This document shows positions 31,001-40,125 of a stretch of 42,433 nucleotides of DNA, one piece after another. The notes under the pieces were generated by a model. The model was not told the DNA's origin and did not search any database. It worked only from the letters and a program-made list of their open reading frames with translations. The stretch is from Erysipelotrichaceae bacterium (GTDB lineage Bacteria > Bacillota_I > Bacilli_A > Erysipelotrichales > Erysipelotrichaceae). The position numbers were made by a program, and so were the translations under genes. Position 1 is the first letter of the stretch. The number at the start of each line of letters is the position of its first letter. Location: NCBI GenBank assembly GCA_900770275.1, contig CAAGJS010000175.1:1-42433 (forward strand). Direction: 5' to 3'.

Positions 31001-34000
31001 GTGTTGGCTCCGGTAGCTTTGTCGAACTCCCGGATTCCGTGATTGCTGTCCACCCACGCCTGATAGAGGACGTTGGCCTTTGCCTTGATCTTCTCTCCCC
31101 ATGTGCGGGCATCCGGTGTACCATCCTCTCGCAGGCGGATAGAGCTTGTGGCGGTGTCTGCATCCAGGGAATAGTAGGCGTTTATATCGTCCGCCAACTG
31201 TTCCAGCAGGGCGGCGTCCTTCGGAGAGAGGCTGTTCAGGAAGTGCTTTGTGAACTCCGGGTAATCAATCGCTGCGGTCTCCCGGTTCTGAAGGAACTTG
31301 CGGATGTACTCTGCATAGCCCTCGCTTAGATACTGCCTGGGCTGATAGGCTGCTTTCATTTCATCGGAGAGACCGTCTACCAGCTCTTTTCTCATGGTAT
31401 CGGTCAGCCCGTTTCCGAGAACGCCCCACCGGACATCCAGGGCGTGGCCCAGCTCATGGGAGATCGTGGGGAGGTCGTTTGCGATTCTGGTGCGGATGCC
31501 GTTGTCGCGCCGGTTATACTGGCCGCGAACTCCGGCACCTCTGATATGGCCCTGGGTGATGTTCAATCCAAAGTCGTGCCGGATCTGCTCCACGATCTCA
31601 GAAATGGGCTTCGGCGCCTTTCCAGGGTCGCCAACTCTGGCAGCCTGCCACCGCTCCGGGTGGGGCGCGGCGTCGGTAGAGACATCGTGATCCACCATGT
31701 TCTCAACGTCGCCTTCCGCCTCTGCGGAGGAAACAGCCTGTTCGCTGGGCGGATTCAGTTCCGCCATGATCTCGGATTCCCGCACGCGGGCGGCAATCAG
31801 CTCGTCAGCCTTTGTGAAAGAGGAAGCAGCCGTCTTTTCCAGTTTCTTGATAGCGGACTTATTCTCTGCAATCCGGGTCTCCGTGGCCTTCATCATCGTT
31901 TCGATTCTGTCCGCCACATTCTGCAATCTGCTGATGGTGCCGGAGGCATCGTCCATGTTCACGGTGCCGCGATACTGGCCGACGCCACGCAGGAGCATAT
32001 CGCCCTTACTGGTAACAAGCAGCTTAAAACCGGCAAACGTGCCGATCTCCGTGCTGCTCTCGGTGTCCGCCTTAAGGTCAAGGTGCTTCTTCGCGGCGGC
32101 GATAATCGCCGATCCTGCGGCCTTACGCTCCGTGTAGGTGTTGCCGCCTACAACGAGTACGAACTTATCTCCTGCGGTGTCCTTGCGGCTTGCAAGGTCC
32201 TTCTTGAGCTGTTCCAGCGTGATCTCGTCGGTAGAAATCTGACGCTCCGCCTTTTTGATACGGTCCTTGGCGTCAAGGACTTCCTTCGTGTGGGCGCGTT
32301 CCAGCATTTCCAGGTTGTTGATCTTCTCGGAAAGCTCGAACTGCTCCATGATAAGAGGATTGTCGGAAGCGATAGCGGAGATTTCCGCCGCAGACAATGC
32401 CAGGTCGCCGTCGCCGGCAGCCTCTCGCCCATTGTACTCGCCGGACATGACCTGGTGGATGAAGGTAGCCTTGCGCTTCAGGTTGTCCCACTGGCGGCTG
32501 TCAAAGGTCTTTTTCGTGACATAGGCATATACGGCAACTTCATCGTTGATATTGCCCTGCCGCAGGCCGCGTCCTTCGTTCTGCTCCAGATCGCCGGGGC
32601 GGTCCGGGGCGTTCAGCTCGTGCATGGCTACAATTCGTTTCTGGGCGTTCATGCCGACGCCCATTGTGGAGGTTGAGCCAAGCAGGACGCGCACCTTACC
32701 GTCGTTCACATCCTTGAACAGCTTGGTCTTTGCTTCGCCGTTTGTGGCGTCGTGAATGAACGCGATCTCGTTCGCTGGGATTCCGCTGCCGACAAGAAGG
32801 TTCTTGATGTCCTCGTAGAGGGCAGCACCGCGCGATGCCTCCGCGCCGCCTGGGGTTCCCTGGTCGCAGAAGATCAGCTGCGTACCCTTGATGCCTTCGC
32901 TCTCTTTCCAGATGCGTGACACATTCTCCACGCACTTCATGATCTTTCCGCCATCCTCATAGGGAAGGCTGCTGTCAATCATACGCTGGGTGTAGCTGAT
33001 TTTCTTGCCGTCGTTGAAAACCTTGAAAATATGGTCCTCGCTTCCGCCCTTTCCGGCGCCGCGAAGAGCATCCGCCCGATTTCCAAGGTCCTCCATGAAC
33101 TGTTCCTGGAACGGGCTGGGTTCGCATTCTACGACGATGCGCTTTCCAGTTTTCATCTTCGGGATTTTCAGATAAGGCAGGTCAGCAGCGTCAACGATCA
33201 CGTCCGCAAAGCCACGGAACATCTGCTGCATTTCTCCGAGGTTCTTGTACTTGGAGAGGCTCTGCTTGATCTCGTAGCCGTTTCCTCCGGTTTTCATCTT
33301 GCGGATGGTAACAACGTCGCCAAACTGATTTGCCCAGGCGTCGAAGTTGGTCAGGCCCTTCGCGTCCAGAAGGTCGCCCTGCAAATATCGCTGCATGGTG
33401 TAAAGCTCAACCACGCTGTTCATAACGGGGGTAGCGGTTGCGAACACGATGCCACGGCCGCCGTTAAGCTGCTGGAGGTAGCGGACCTTCATGTAGAGGT
33501 CAAATGCCCGCTGGCTGCCTTCCTTGTTTCCGAGGTCGGCGATACCCTGCATCTTGGTCGTGTAGAAAAGGTTCTTGAAGTTGTGGGCCTCGTCCACGAA
33601 CAGGGCGTCAACGCCAAGCTGCTCGAAGTCGATGTTGTCCACGTCCTTTTTGCTGTCGCCCAGCTTTTTCAGCTTTGCTTCAAAAGACTTCTTGCTGCGC
33701 TCCATATCGCGGATAGACGGGTCCTTGCCGGATGCACGTTTGCTCTCCAGGATCGCCATTTCCAGGGCGTCAATCTGGCTCTGGTAAAATGCTTCCTGGT
33801 TTGCTGTGCTCATGGGGACGGCGCCGAACTGCTCATAGCTCATAATAACCGCGTCATAATCGCCGGTGGCAATACGGTTGGCGAACAGCTTGCGGTTTGT
33901 TGGAGTGAAATCGTCGGATTCCAGGACCAGAATCTTTGCGGCAGGGAAGTAGTTCAGGAATTCATTACCCCACTGTGCAACCAGATTCTTTGGAGAAATA

Positions 34001-37000
34001 ATCAGCGGCTTTTTCACGATGCCAAGCTGGCGCAGCTTCATAGCGGCGGCGGCCATTTCGTAGGTCTTGCCAGCGCCCACACGGTGGGCAAGCAGCGTGT
34101 TACCGCCGCTGTTGATAATGCGCTGAACCGCGTTTTTCTGGTGCGGACGCATTTCCATTTCCGGGTTGCTGCCGTTGATGGTCAGGTGGCTGCCGTCATA
34201 CTTGGGCGTTACGGTGTTGTTGAAAACATCGTTGTAGAGGCCGCCAAGCTCTGTCCTGCGGGTTTCATCGGACCACATCCAGCGCTGGAACTCCGCGAGA
34301 ACAGTTTCCATCTTCTCCTGTGCAGCCGCCGTGGCCTGCTTGTCCAGGATGCGCTTATCTCCAACGCTGCGCCACACGGAGACAGTCTTATTGTTGAGAG
34401 CGGATTCGAGGATGCTGCTCCTGCCGCCGATAAACGGGTAATCTTCTGTTCCCCAGGTGGATGTATTCTCCGGCCTGTTCCGCAGCCAACTGTCGTTGAC
34501 CTCCACGAAGAACTTGCCGACGGGCCTATTGTACTTGACCTCAATAGCAGGAACGCGCCGCCCGTTCTTCCACGTGGAGCCTGCTCCGCCCAGCATTTCA
34601 CTCGCGAATGCGGAATAAATGCTGTCCGGTACCCAGGTAGCGCCCAGGCGAACTTTGATCTCTTCCGCCGGGATGTCTGCTGGGATAACCTTCTTTAAGG
34701 CTTCGACATTCCGCGTATAGTCGCTGTCTCCCTCCGCCAGAGCTTCCGCGTCCCGCAGTTTTGCGCGGACATTGCCGGAGAGGTACAGTTCAGCGGATTC
34801 AAGATCTCCGTTTCGGTTCTTGAAGGCAAGGCCGCGATCCATAAGCTCTCTTCTGACGCTATCGGAGTTCCGCCCGGTGAGCTGTGCAATCCGCTTCACG
34901 TCCACGCCGCCGGTCTCATTCATGGAGATGGTGAGCGCTTCTTCCACGGTATCCGCATGGGTTGCGGTCGTAACCGCCTTTACGGTGTTTTTCGTGAAGA
35001 TAGCCGCCTTCGTGGCCGTTCCGCTGTCTTTATCGTAGTTTTCCAGGGCACGGATGAAGGGAGCGTCCACGTTGCCGGACAGCAGCTTCTTGTTCTTGGG
35101 GCTGTTCAGGATGCCATTTTTCTTGACGAAAGCATCATACAGGGAGTTCAGCTTCTTGCGGGCCTCGGAAATGGCCTTTTCTCCGCCATTGTCCATCTGC
35201 AAATCCAGCAGATTGCGGGCGGCGTCCCGGATATTCACAATGTCTGTGACGCGCTGAACGTCCGATCCCTTAAACTCGGTGGCCTCTACCAGTTGGCCGC
35301 CTTCGTTCTTATAGAGCTTCCCGTTTCTGCTGACGATTGCGCCCTGCTTGGCCTTTCCGGCGTCCGCCTTGATCTCCGCTCTGATTTCTTCCTGGGTACG
35401 CTGGACCGGGTATTCCATCTTGACCTTGATGTTGCCGAATGCCTTTTCGATTTGCTTCTGCAAAGACAGTCTGCTTTCCAGGGGGTTGTAGGTCACGACG
35501 GTACGCCCATACTGGCCCTTGCCGTATGCGGCTGTGCCAAGAACCATTTCCGGGTGGTTCACGAAATACTCGTTGATCTCGTAGCTGCCGTACATATCCG
35601 GGCCTTCCCAGGGCTTTCTTGCGATTTCAAGGAAGCTCTCACCCTTGTAGGCCGTGCCGGATTCCCGCTTCTTGAATACCAGAATATCAGACACAACGCT
35701 GGTTCCGGTTCCTTCAAATGCGGTGTTGGGGAGACGGATAGCGCCGATTAGGTCGGCCTTCTTCATGAAGTAGCCGCGGGCGTCAGCGCCCATAGCGTCC
35801 ATTGTGCCGCTGCTGGTAATCAGGCAGGCAATACCGCCGGGACGCAGCTTGTCCAGGCTCTTTGCGATAAAGTAATTGTGGATGGACTTCGTGACGCTGG
35901 AAGGGTAAGCCTTATCGGCAATCGAGATATTACCGAACGGAACGTTGCCAATAACCAGGTCCATGTAGTTGTCCGGGATTTTAGCGGTCTCATATCCCTG
36001 CACGCGGACATCCGCGTTCGGATATAGGTACTTCGCAATATTGCCGGTGATCTTGTCCAGCTCAACAGCGGTCCAGGACTGTACGCCGCCTGCCATCTCC
36101 TGCGGCATGGCGCCGATAAAGCGCCCGACACCGGCAGAAGGTTCCAGCATACGTCCACCAGTAAATCCAATCCTTGCAAGGCCGTTATACATACCCTGGA
36201 TAACGGATGGTTCCGTATAGTAGGCGTCAAGGATGGATGCTCTTGCGGTCTTGTACTCGCCATCGTCAAGCAGCTTCTTCAACTGCTTGAACTCCTTCGC
36301 CCAGTCAGCCTTCTTCTCGTCAAATGCGTCCGTAATGCCGCCCCATCCGGTGTACTTCGAAAGGGTCTCCTGCTCCTGGGGTGTGGCAAGCCTGCCCTCC
36401 GCCATGATCGCGCGCAGGGTCTTGATCGCATCGGTATTGGCCTTGAATCTCGCTTTTGGGGTGGTGGGGAGCTTTACGCCGCCCTTCGCGGGAATGATGA
36501 AGTTCTGTCCTTTCGGTTGCTCCTGGTTGCCAAGTTCTGCTTTCTGCTCAACCTGGGCTTCCGTGGTTGCAGCTTCCGAGGATTCCTCGGTGGTTAGGGC
36601 TGGATCACTCTCTCCCCGTTCGGATAGAACGCCATCTCGTCCGGCGTGATCCCGTGCAGATTTGCGTACTGCTCCACTCTGTTCTCCATCTCCACCAGGC
36701 CCAGGTCGTCCGCCTCGATCTTCTCGGCTATCGCCAGCAGAGCCTTGTGCGGGTCGCTCATCTCCATGATCTGTTTCCAATCCATGCGTTGCTACCTCCT
36801 GTGCGTAAATAAGCGGGTGGCCGTCATTGGCCTTAGTAACAGAAGTGATCTCGATTTCCGTACCGGGAAGCAAGATTACTTCTTTCTGCCTTGGAATTCC
36901 ATAGGTGTCCGAAATATCCGCACCTGTTTTCCCGGCAATCACCATGTGTACAACGCGATCCCCGAACAGCGGGTAACCATTGGGTCGCTTCGATGTGGAC

Positions 37001-40000
37001 GTGAACGATTTAAGCGTCACGGTATTTCCGGCAGCGTGCTTTTCGAGGAAGTCGTTGTACTGCTCCTCGGTTTTGAATTTCAGGTTTCTGTATGTTGTGC
37101 CATCAAAAGTAGGAAACTTTTTCAGGGCAGACAGAACGCGGTCTACTACGGGCTGGTCTTTTACGGGATCTACCGTGCCTTCCAGCATTTTTTTGTTCAT
37201 CATAGCGAACGTAGTTTGCGTATATCCAGCCAGAGATCGGCTCTCATCCGTGGTAATGCCGTATTTCTTGTCTGCTTCGGCCCGCGCCTGCTTCATAGCC
37301 TTTTGGTCGTAGGCCTCTACGCCAGCTTCCTCACGATTGGATGCGTATACAGGATTTCCGTCAGCGTCAAACTCCGAAAATCTGTTTACTCCTCCATCGG
37401 CAGGCTGTACACCTGCTCCTTGATGAACTCCAGAGCCTCGTACTCCCGAAGTCCGCTCTGAAGCAGTTCCACGTGATAGTCCTCCAGCGCCTCCGCGTTC
37501 TGCTGCAACGTCGGAACCAGGGTCCCCGCCGCGTGCATCTGCTTGCACATTTTCGGAAGGAACTGCGTCCAGTAGTCCGCCAACATCCTGCCGTCCGGTC
37601 CCAGCTTGTCGTACTGCTCCTTCGTCAGATACTTCTGCCACGCTTTCTGTGCCATTTCTAACGTCCTCCTTTTCAGGGTAGAAATTGTTACGGGCAACGC
37701 TCAGCAGATCAGCAACAGCTTCCTCACGGGTCGCAAACGGACCGGCTTTGTATGCGGTAGCACGCGCGTCCTCCACATAGCCTCCCGTTCCTTTTGCCTT
37801 GGAAACGCGTACAAAATATGCACCGTCGCGCTGCTCGATAGTCCACCGGATGCCGTCCCGAACGGCCTCATTGAATCCGCCCAGGCGCTCCGCAATGGCG
37901 CTGTATCCGCTCTTACTCTCACCAGTATATTCCGTGTTTGCGCTTTCCGCAACAGGAGAAACACCGGCATCCGCCTGCCCTGCCAGATAGGCAGCCTCCG
38001 CCTGCGGAGCGGTGAGGCTGTACATATCGCTGAGAATAGCGGTAGGAATGGCGTCGCCGCCGTTCTTTCCGGCGCCGTATGCCTTCATCATTCCGGCAAT
38101 ATAGTTCTCCGGGTCCTGGCCTTCGTTGTACATGGATGTGAGGACAGAAGAACCAGCCTTGTCAACGTCCTTCGCAAAGTCCTGGATGATAGAGAGGTTT
38201 CCCGCGCTTTGCGTGTTGGTCTCGGCAGGAGCCGTAGGAGCGATTTGCGGAGCCTCAACAGGCGCGGTTTCCACGGGAGTATCAACGGGCGCAGTTGCTT
38301 CTTCCTGCGCTTCCTGGCGGCTTGCAAGCGCCTTGATGCTCTCTTTTACCTCTCCAAGCGGTGCGTCGGTTTCAATCTGTTCTCCGGTAACTGTTTCCAA
38401 AACGGAAATAGCTGCATCGTTCCTGGCGATAGCGCCCGCCTGGTTTCCGCTGATCTCTTCACCGTTCAGAACAGATTCGATTGCGGGAGCCAGCTTTTCA
38501 GCCTGTTCCGCCGTAGCGCCCGCTGCGATAAGCTGCTCGGAAACGGAGCCGGAAGGGGAGGAGGCGGGCGGCGTCTGGGAGGGAGCGGCAGGAGGCGTTG
38601 TGGGCATGACCGGGGGGGCGGCTGGACTAACCGGCTGAACGGGAGCCGGAACATCAGGAGAAACAGGCGTATTTGCGACAGACGGAGGAAGCGGGGAAGG
38701 GGGAGCCGCCAGGGTTCCGGCCGCTTTTGATGCCGCCTCTGTGACATTGGGAAGGTACTGCGCCATTTCCGCATCAATGCTGTTCAGAAAGCGGTTAATG
38801 GCGTCTACTTCCTTCTGTGCGCCGACAACCTGAAGGCTGTTAATGGCGTTGCGCAATTCTGCTACTCCGTCCATGACGCTTGCGGCGCCGGTTGCCTTCT
38901 GCTCAGGGCTTCCGCGCTGCATGATGTCCTGGACAGTTTGATACCGTTCCTTGACAGCTTCGTTCAGGCTATTGATATAGGCTTTGTTCTGCCTGGTAGT
39001 GGCAACAGTGCGAATTGTAGAAGTGATAGCGCCGAAGGCAAAGGAGGTAAGAGCCTGCGTGCCGATTGCGTTCCAATCCGGTTCATAATCATCATAGGTA
39101 AGCGCCTTGGAAAGCTCGGCCATGCCAGTTTCTCCCAGCATATACCCCGTTGATTCCACGCCGCCTTTGATAATATTCGGAAGGATGTAGTTCTGAATAC
39201 CCCTTGCCCGCATCAGATTAAGGCTTGCCTGTCCGACGCCGCGAGAAAGGGCTGAACCGACAGCGGTGCCGGAAGCTGCTCCAGTCTGAAGCATGGATGC
39301 CTTCTTGGGATCATAGGTGGCGTTCTGTGCATCAGCGTTTCTTCGATATTCGGCAGATGTGCCGCCGCCGACAGAGAAAGGACGGGAAGCGCTCGGAAGA
39401 ACGGTGCCAGCGGCAGTAGTCAAAGCAAGCTCGCTCAGCACAGATCCGACATCCACGGCGGCCTTTCCAACAGTACCGAGACCGTCTTTTGCGCGGTTAA
39501 GGCTATCCTGTGCTGCCAAGGCTGCTTCGTCAGAAACCTGGTACAACGCTTTTCCGGTTTCTTCGTTTGAACGAACCGCGTCTCCATAAATGCCAAGCTG
39601 GCGCCGCCATTCGGAGATTTCCTGTTCCAGTTCTTTTCTGTCCTGGTCTGAAATAGAACTATCTTTCAAGAGATTTTGCGCGGATTCGATTTGCCGCTTC
39701 AACATATCAGCCTGATCTTTATAGACGCCTCCCATAGCGGTGGCTCCGCCAGCATCACTTCTCGTTCCCCAGAAGTTGGAGGACTTAGAGGCGAGATTGA
39801 GGAATCCGGACTTAACCGTATCGGCAGCTCTGGAAAGGAAGCCTTGCTTTTCCTGCGTGTCCGTATCTTTGGAAGGAATCTTCGTCTGGGAGGGCGTGGC
39901 ACGGGTCCACGCCTCCCCGGAGAGATCATATTCCTTTGCAGGGGCGGTAGAAGCAGGCTTCCCGGTCTGCTTCAAACCGTCAGAACGCGCTTTTGCAAGC

Positions 40001-40113
40001 CTATCCTGGATAGACTGCGTCTGCGGAGCATTGTTAAGGGCAGCGCTTTCCGTTTTCTTGGAAGAGCTTTCGCCCTTCTTCATAGCATTGATTCTGTCCT
40101 GAATACTGCTCAT
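28048..40113 (-). CDS. Giant polyvalent virion protein (4,021 aa): ART, N6-methylase, SNF2 helicase, zincin and LPD-type domains
   Basis: Residues 1-40 carry two SIQDR repeats. Pro/Ala-rich and helical segments follow to about 800. An ADP-ribosyltransferase lies at about 930-1100 (TYRNLKF Arg; SFTSTSK; QKEVILLPG). The N6-adenine methylase is at about 1290-1470 (MLEPSAGVGRF; NVPFGN). An SNF2-type helicase spans about 1980-2560 (RVGAGKTYE; FVDEAHNFKN; FATATPVMNS; EGRGLRQGN). A metalloprotease motif HELGHA is at about 2886. A hydrophobic helix (TISYIAVSAALAAMFYAL, about 3550) and large-polyvalent-protein-type C-terminal domains follow. Like P1 DarB, it is probably packaged and injected to block restriction and reprogramme the host. 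Start supported by GGAGG. Confidence 0.9.
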   Translation of the reverse strand: MSSIQDRINAMKKGESSSKKTESAALNNAPQTQSIQDRLAKARSDGLKQTGKPASTAPAKEYDLSGEAWTRATPSQTKIPSKDTDTQEKQGFLSRAADTVKSGFLNLASKSSNFWGTRSDAGGATAMGGVYKDQADMLKRQIESAQNLLKDSSISDQDRKELEQEISEWRRQLGIYGDAVRSNEETGKALYQVSDEAALAAQDSLNRAKDGLGTVGKAAVDVGSVLSELALTTAAGTVLPSASRPFSVGGGTSAEYRRNADAQNATYDPKKASMLQTGAASGTAVGSALSRGVGQASLNLMRARGIQNYILPNIIKGGVESTGYMLGETGMAELSKALTYDDYEPDWNAIGTQALTSFAFGAITSTIRTVATTRQNKAYINSLNEAVKERYQTVQDIMQRGSPEQKATGAASVMDGVAELRNAINSLQVVGAQKEVDAINRFLNSIDAEMAQYLPNVTEAASKAAGTLAAPPSPLPPSVANTPVSPDVPAPVQPVSPAAPPVMPTTPPAAPSQTPPASSPSGSVSEQLIAAGATAEQAEKLAPAIESVLNGEEISGNQAGAIARNDAAISVLETVTGEQIETDAPLGEVKESIKALASRQEAQEEATAPVDTPVETAPVEAPQIAPTAPAETNTQSAGNLSIIQDFAKDVDKAGSSVLTSMYNEGQDPENYIAGMMKAYGAGKNGGDAIPTAILSDMYSLTAPQAEAAYLAGQADAGVSPVAESANTEYTGESKSGYSAIAERLGGFNEAVRDGIRWTIEQRDGAYFVRVSKAKGTGGYVEDARATAYKAGPFATREEAVADLLSVARNNFYPEKEDVRNGTESVAEVSDEGAVRQAGTGRQDVGGLLDAVPSENVQADARGGDPGSDVAAERGGAGGLSRGTASERTSGVRGSGVHQGAGVQPADGGVNRFSEFDADGNPVYASNREEAGVEAYDQKAMKQARAEADKKYGITTDESRSLAGYTQTTFAMMNKKMLEGTVDPVKDQPVVDRVLSALKKFPTFDGTTYRNLKFKTEEQYNDFLEKHAAGNTVTLKSFTSTSKRPNGYPLFGDRVVHMVIAGKTGADISDTYGIPRQKEVILLPGTEIEITSVTKANDGHPLIYAQEVATHGLETDHGDERPAQGSAGDSREDRGGRPGPGGDGEQSGAVRKSARDHAGRDGVLSERGESDPALTTEESSEAATTEAQVEQKAELGNQEQPKGQNFIIPAKGGVKLPTTPKARFKANTDAIKTLRAIMAEGRLATPQEQETLSKYTGWGGITDAFDEKKADWAKEFKQLKKLLDDGEYKTARASILDAYYTEPSVIQGMYNGLARIGFTGGRMLEPSAGVGRFIGAMPQEMAGGVQSWTAVELDKITGNIAKYLYPNADVRVQGYETAKIPDNYMDLVIGNVPFGNISIADKAYPSSVTKSIHNYFIAKSLDKLRPGGIACLITSSGTMDAMGADARGYFMKKADLIGAIRLPNTAFEGTGTSVVSDILVFKKRESGTAYKGESFLEIARKPWEGPDMYGSYEINEYFVNHPEMVLGTAAYGKGQYGRTVVTYNPLESRLSLQKQIEKAFGNIKVKMEYPVQRTQEEIRAEIKADAGKAKQGAIVSRNGKLYKNEGGQLVEATEFKGSDVQRVTDIVNIRDAARNLLDLQMDNGGEKAISEARKKLNSLYDAFVKKNGILNSPKNKKLLSGNVDAPFIRALENYDKDSGTATKAAIFTKNTVKAVTTATHADTVEEALTISMNETGGVDVKRIAQLTGRNSDSVRRELMDRGLAFKNRNGDLESAELYLSGNVRAKLRDAEALAEGDSDYTRNVEALKKVIPADIPAEEIKVRLGATWVPDSIYSAFASEMLGGAGSTWKNGRRVPAIEVKYNRPVGKFFVEVNDSWLRNRPENTSTWGTEDYPFIGGRSSILESALNNKTVSVWRSVGDKRILDKQATAAAQEKMETVLAEFQRWMWSDETRRTELGGLYNDVFNNTVTPKYDGSHLTINGSNPEMEMRPHQKNAVQRIINSGGNTLLAHRVGAGKTYEMAAAAMKLRQLGIVKKPLIISPKNLVAQWGNEFLNYFPAAKILVLESDDFTPTNRKLFANRIATGDYDAVIMSYEQFGAVPMSTANQEAFYQSQIDALEMAILESKRASGKDPSIRDMERSKKSFEAKLKKLGDSKKDVDNIDFEQLGVDALFVDEAHNFKNLFYTTKMQGIADLGNKEGSQRAFDLYMKVRYLQQLNGGRGIVFATATPVMNSVVELYTMQRYLQGDLLDAKGLTNFDAWANQFGDVVTIRKMKTGGNGYEIKQSLSKYKNLGEMQQMFRGFADVIVDAADLPYLKIPKMKTGKRIVVECEPSPFQEQFMEDLGNRADALRGAGKGGSEDHIFKVFNDGKKISYTQRMIDSSLPYEDGGKIMKCVENVSRIWKESEGIKGTQLIFCDQGTPGGAEASRGAALYEDIKNLLVGSGIPANEIAFIHDATNGEAKTKLFKDVNDGKVRVLLGSTSTMGVGMNAQKRIVAMHELNAPDRPGDLEQNEGRGLRQGNINDEVAVYAYVTKKTFDSRQWDNLKRKATFIHQVMSGEYNGREAAGDGDLALSAAEISAIASDNPLIMEQFELSEKINNLEMLERAHTKEVLDAKDRIKKAERQISTDEITLEQLKKDLASRKDTAGDKFVLVVGGNTYTERKAAGSAIIAAAKKHLDLKADTESSTEIGTFAGFKLLVTSKGDMLLRGVGQYRGTVNMDDASGTISRLQNVADRIETMMKATETRIAENKSAIKKLEKTAASSFTKADELIAARVRESEIMAELNPPSEQAVSSAEAEGDVENMVDHDVSTDAAPHPERWQAARVGDPGKAPKPISEIVEQIRHDFGLNITQGHIRGAGVRGQYNRRDNGIRTRIANDLPTISHELGHALDVRWGVLGNGLTDTMRKELVDGLSDEMKAAYQPRQYLSEGYAEYIRKFLQNRETAAIDYPEFTKHFLNSLSPKDAALLEQLADDINAYYSLDADTATSSIRLREDGTPDARTWGEKIKAKANVLYQAWVDSNHGIREFDKATGANTYKLATNSAYSDAIAGQIITGDLTDANGRYVGPGLKAALHGLDLNNKQQYKLFGEYLAVKHGPERLAEGMRIFADDRKNSTAWMQNRQAQLEQQYPEFKEISERLYQFQADFLKTWGVDTGLVSKQSADEWAKRWKFYVPFNRAVSREKRGIGAKRGFANQNSTIKQARGSGLDIVHPVDNIINNLVKMVNAGVRNNVMRRITDEAERLGADASFLEKVPTPMVRREFDMTGVKEQLTDWIEGSTMRQVDKDQATGIIGNLDDVLAQYGRGKAHGDVITVLKGGQQEFWKINDPLMLQSITNMSPKKMDGILDAYAVVSRFMTGNITGNNILWSLFSNFPRDLGTFFTYSKTRNPAKVFAAMGSAYVNKIKGDSADLLFKEYLAMGGGKTSAYTADRDLAKKARKALAEKKFDVNPLDWITFVSDTVELGPRFATYKLMRQSGMNPQEAFYEACDITVNFRRGGDISRQINKVVPFFNASVQGLDKFRRWITAADAPQADRAKVVRSRTISYIAVSAALAAMFYALNNGDDDKEKDYQQLSNYTKNSYWNIPIGDGKYFAIPKPRELAVLSSFFETCMEYGIGGNEHAFDEFYEYATDNFLPSVLSDLAQAPVKGLMESASGAAGSLGIIGVVGYMSANRDFLGRPIVSTGLQNLEPKDQYTERTSKIAYWVGQAFNVSPQIVDYFFSSTLGGWWKAQKALFPVGKENVDLTLGVQNTYVKDNQYSTDLVNWLYDKADASKRAKNSDQKDMEKAITYKMDSNMTTFYSRYYKLAKNAAETTATRATRQIVLDMILEYRKSADAGTSTRAQDAVNAVCDREGSTEFLPSVMQSTIKDGGGNPHTLSDVQYVEYQTDYLRIYWENVEQNLTGAQTEAEKVAILKSAKEVAKEQATNRTLKHIGADTTSYFDKYGSVGTNDVIQFQAQVDLANQADKAAGEGSADQDDIIGILEIMIEDGLSYEDAYMLFHSKYDSDKNNPWRRYKP
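36594..36785 (-). CDS. Nested gene B inside the giant gene (+1 frame)
   Basis: This 63-residue protein (MDWKQIMEMSDPHKALLAIA start, ITPDEMAFYPNGERVIQP end) is read in the +1 frame of the giant gene. AGGAGGT lies exactly nine bases before its ATG. It looks like a normal globular, helical protein, whereas the giant frame here (residues about 1110-1173) encodes a Gly/Asp/Arg-rich linker. Both signs favour genuine translation. It directly follows the ADP-ribosyltransferase-coding segment. No family recognised. Confidence 0.65.
   Translation of the reverse strand: MDWKQIMEMSDPHKALLAIAEKIEADDLGLVEMENRVEQYANLHGITPDEMAFYPNGERVIQP
37386..37655 (-). CDS. Nested gene A inside the giant gene (+1 frame)
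   Basis: This 89-residue protein (MAQKAWQKYLTKEQYDKLG start, EALEFIKEQVYSLPMEE end) is read in the +1 frame of the giant gene. AAGGAGGA lies nine bases before its ATG. Its composition is that of an ordinary helical protein; the giant frame over the same bases (residues about 820-910) is Gly/Ala/Ser/Arg linker. It directly precedes the ADP-ribosyltransferase-coding segment, so the two nested genes flank that module. No family recognised. Confidence 0.7.
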   Translation of the reverse strand: MAQKAWQKYLTKEQYDKLGPDGRMLADYWTQFLPKMCKQMHAAGTLVPTLQQNAEALEDYHVELLQSGLREYEALEFIKEQVYSLPMEE

Positions 40114-40125
40114 GCTGTCCTCCTG

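Noticed and set aside
31444..32676. Long plus-strand open frame (410 codons) opposite the giant gene
   Set aside because: It is antisense to the SNF2-helicase part of the giant protein, has no ribosome site or recognisable domain, and its Leu/Val/Gly/His-rich composition is that of a reversed GC-rich coding frame.
33031..34698. Long plus-strand open frame (555 codons)
   Set aside because: Antisense to helicase motifs that are clearly real; no family pattern; composition typical of a shadow frame.
38466..38777. Another minus-strand frame in the giant gene, considered as a third nested gene
   Set aside because: Its product is Arg/Pro/Leu-rich, a by-product of the Pro-rich linker in the main frame, and there is no good ribosome site.
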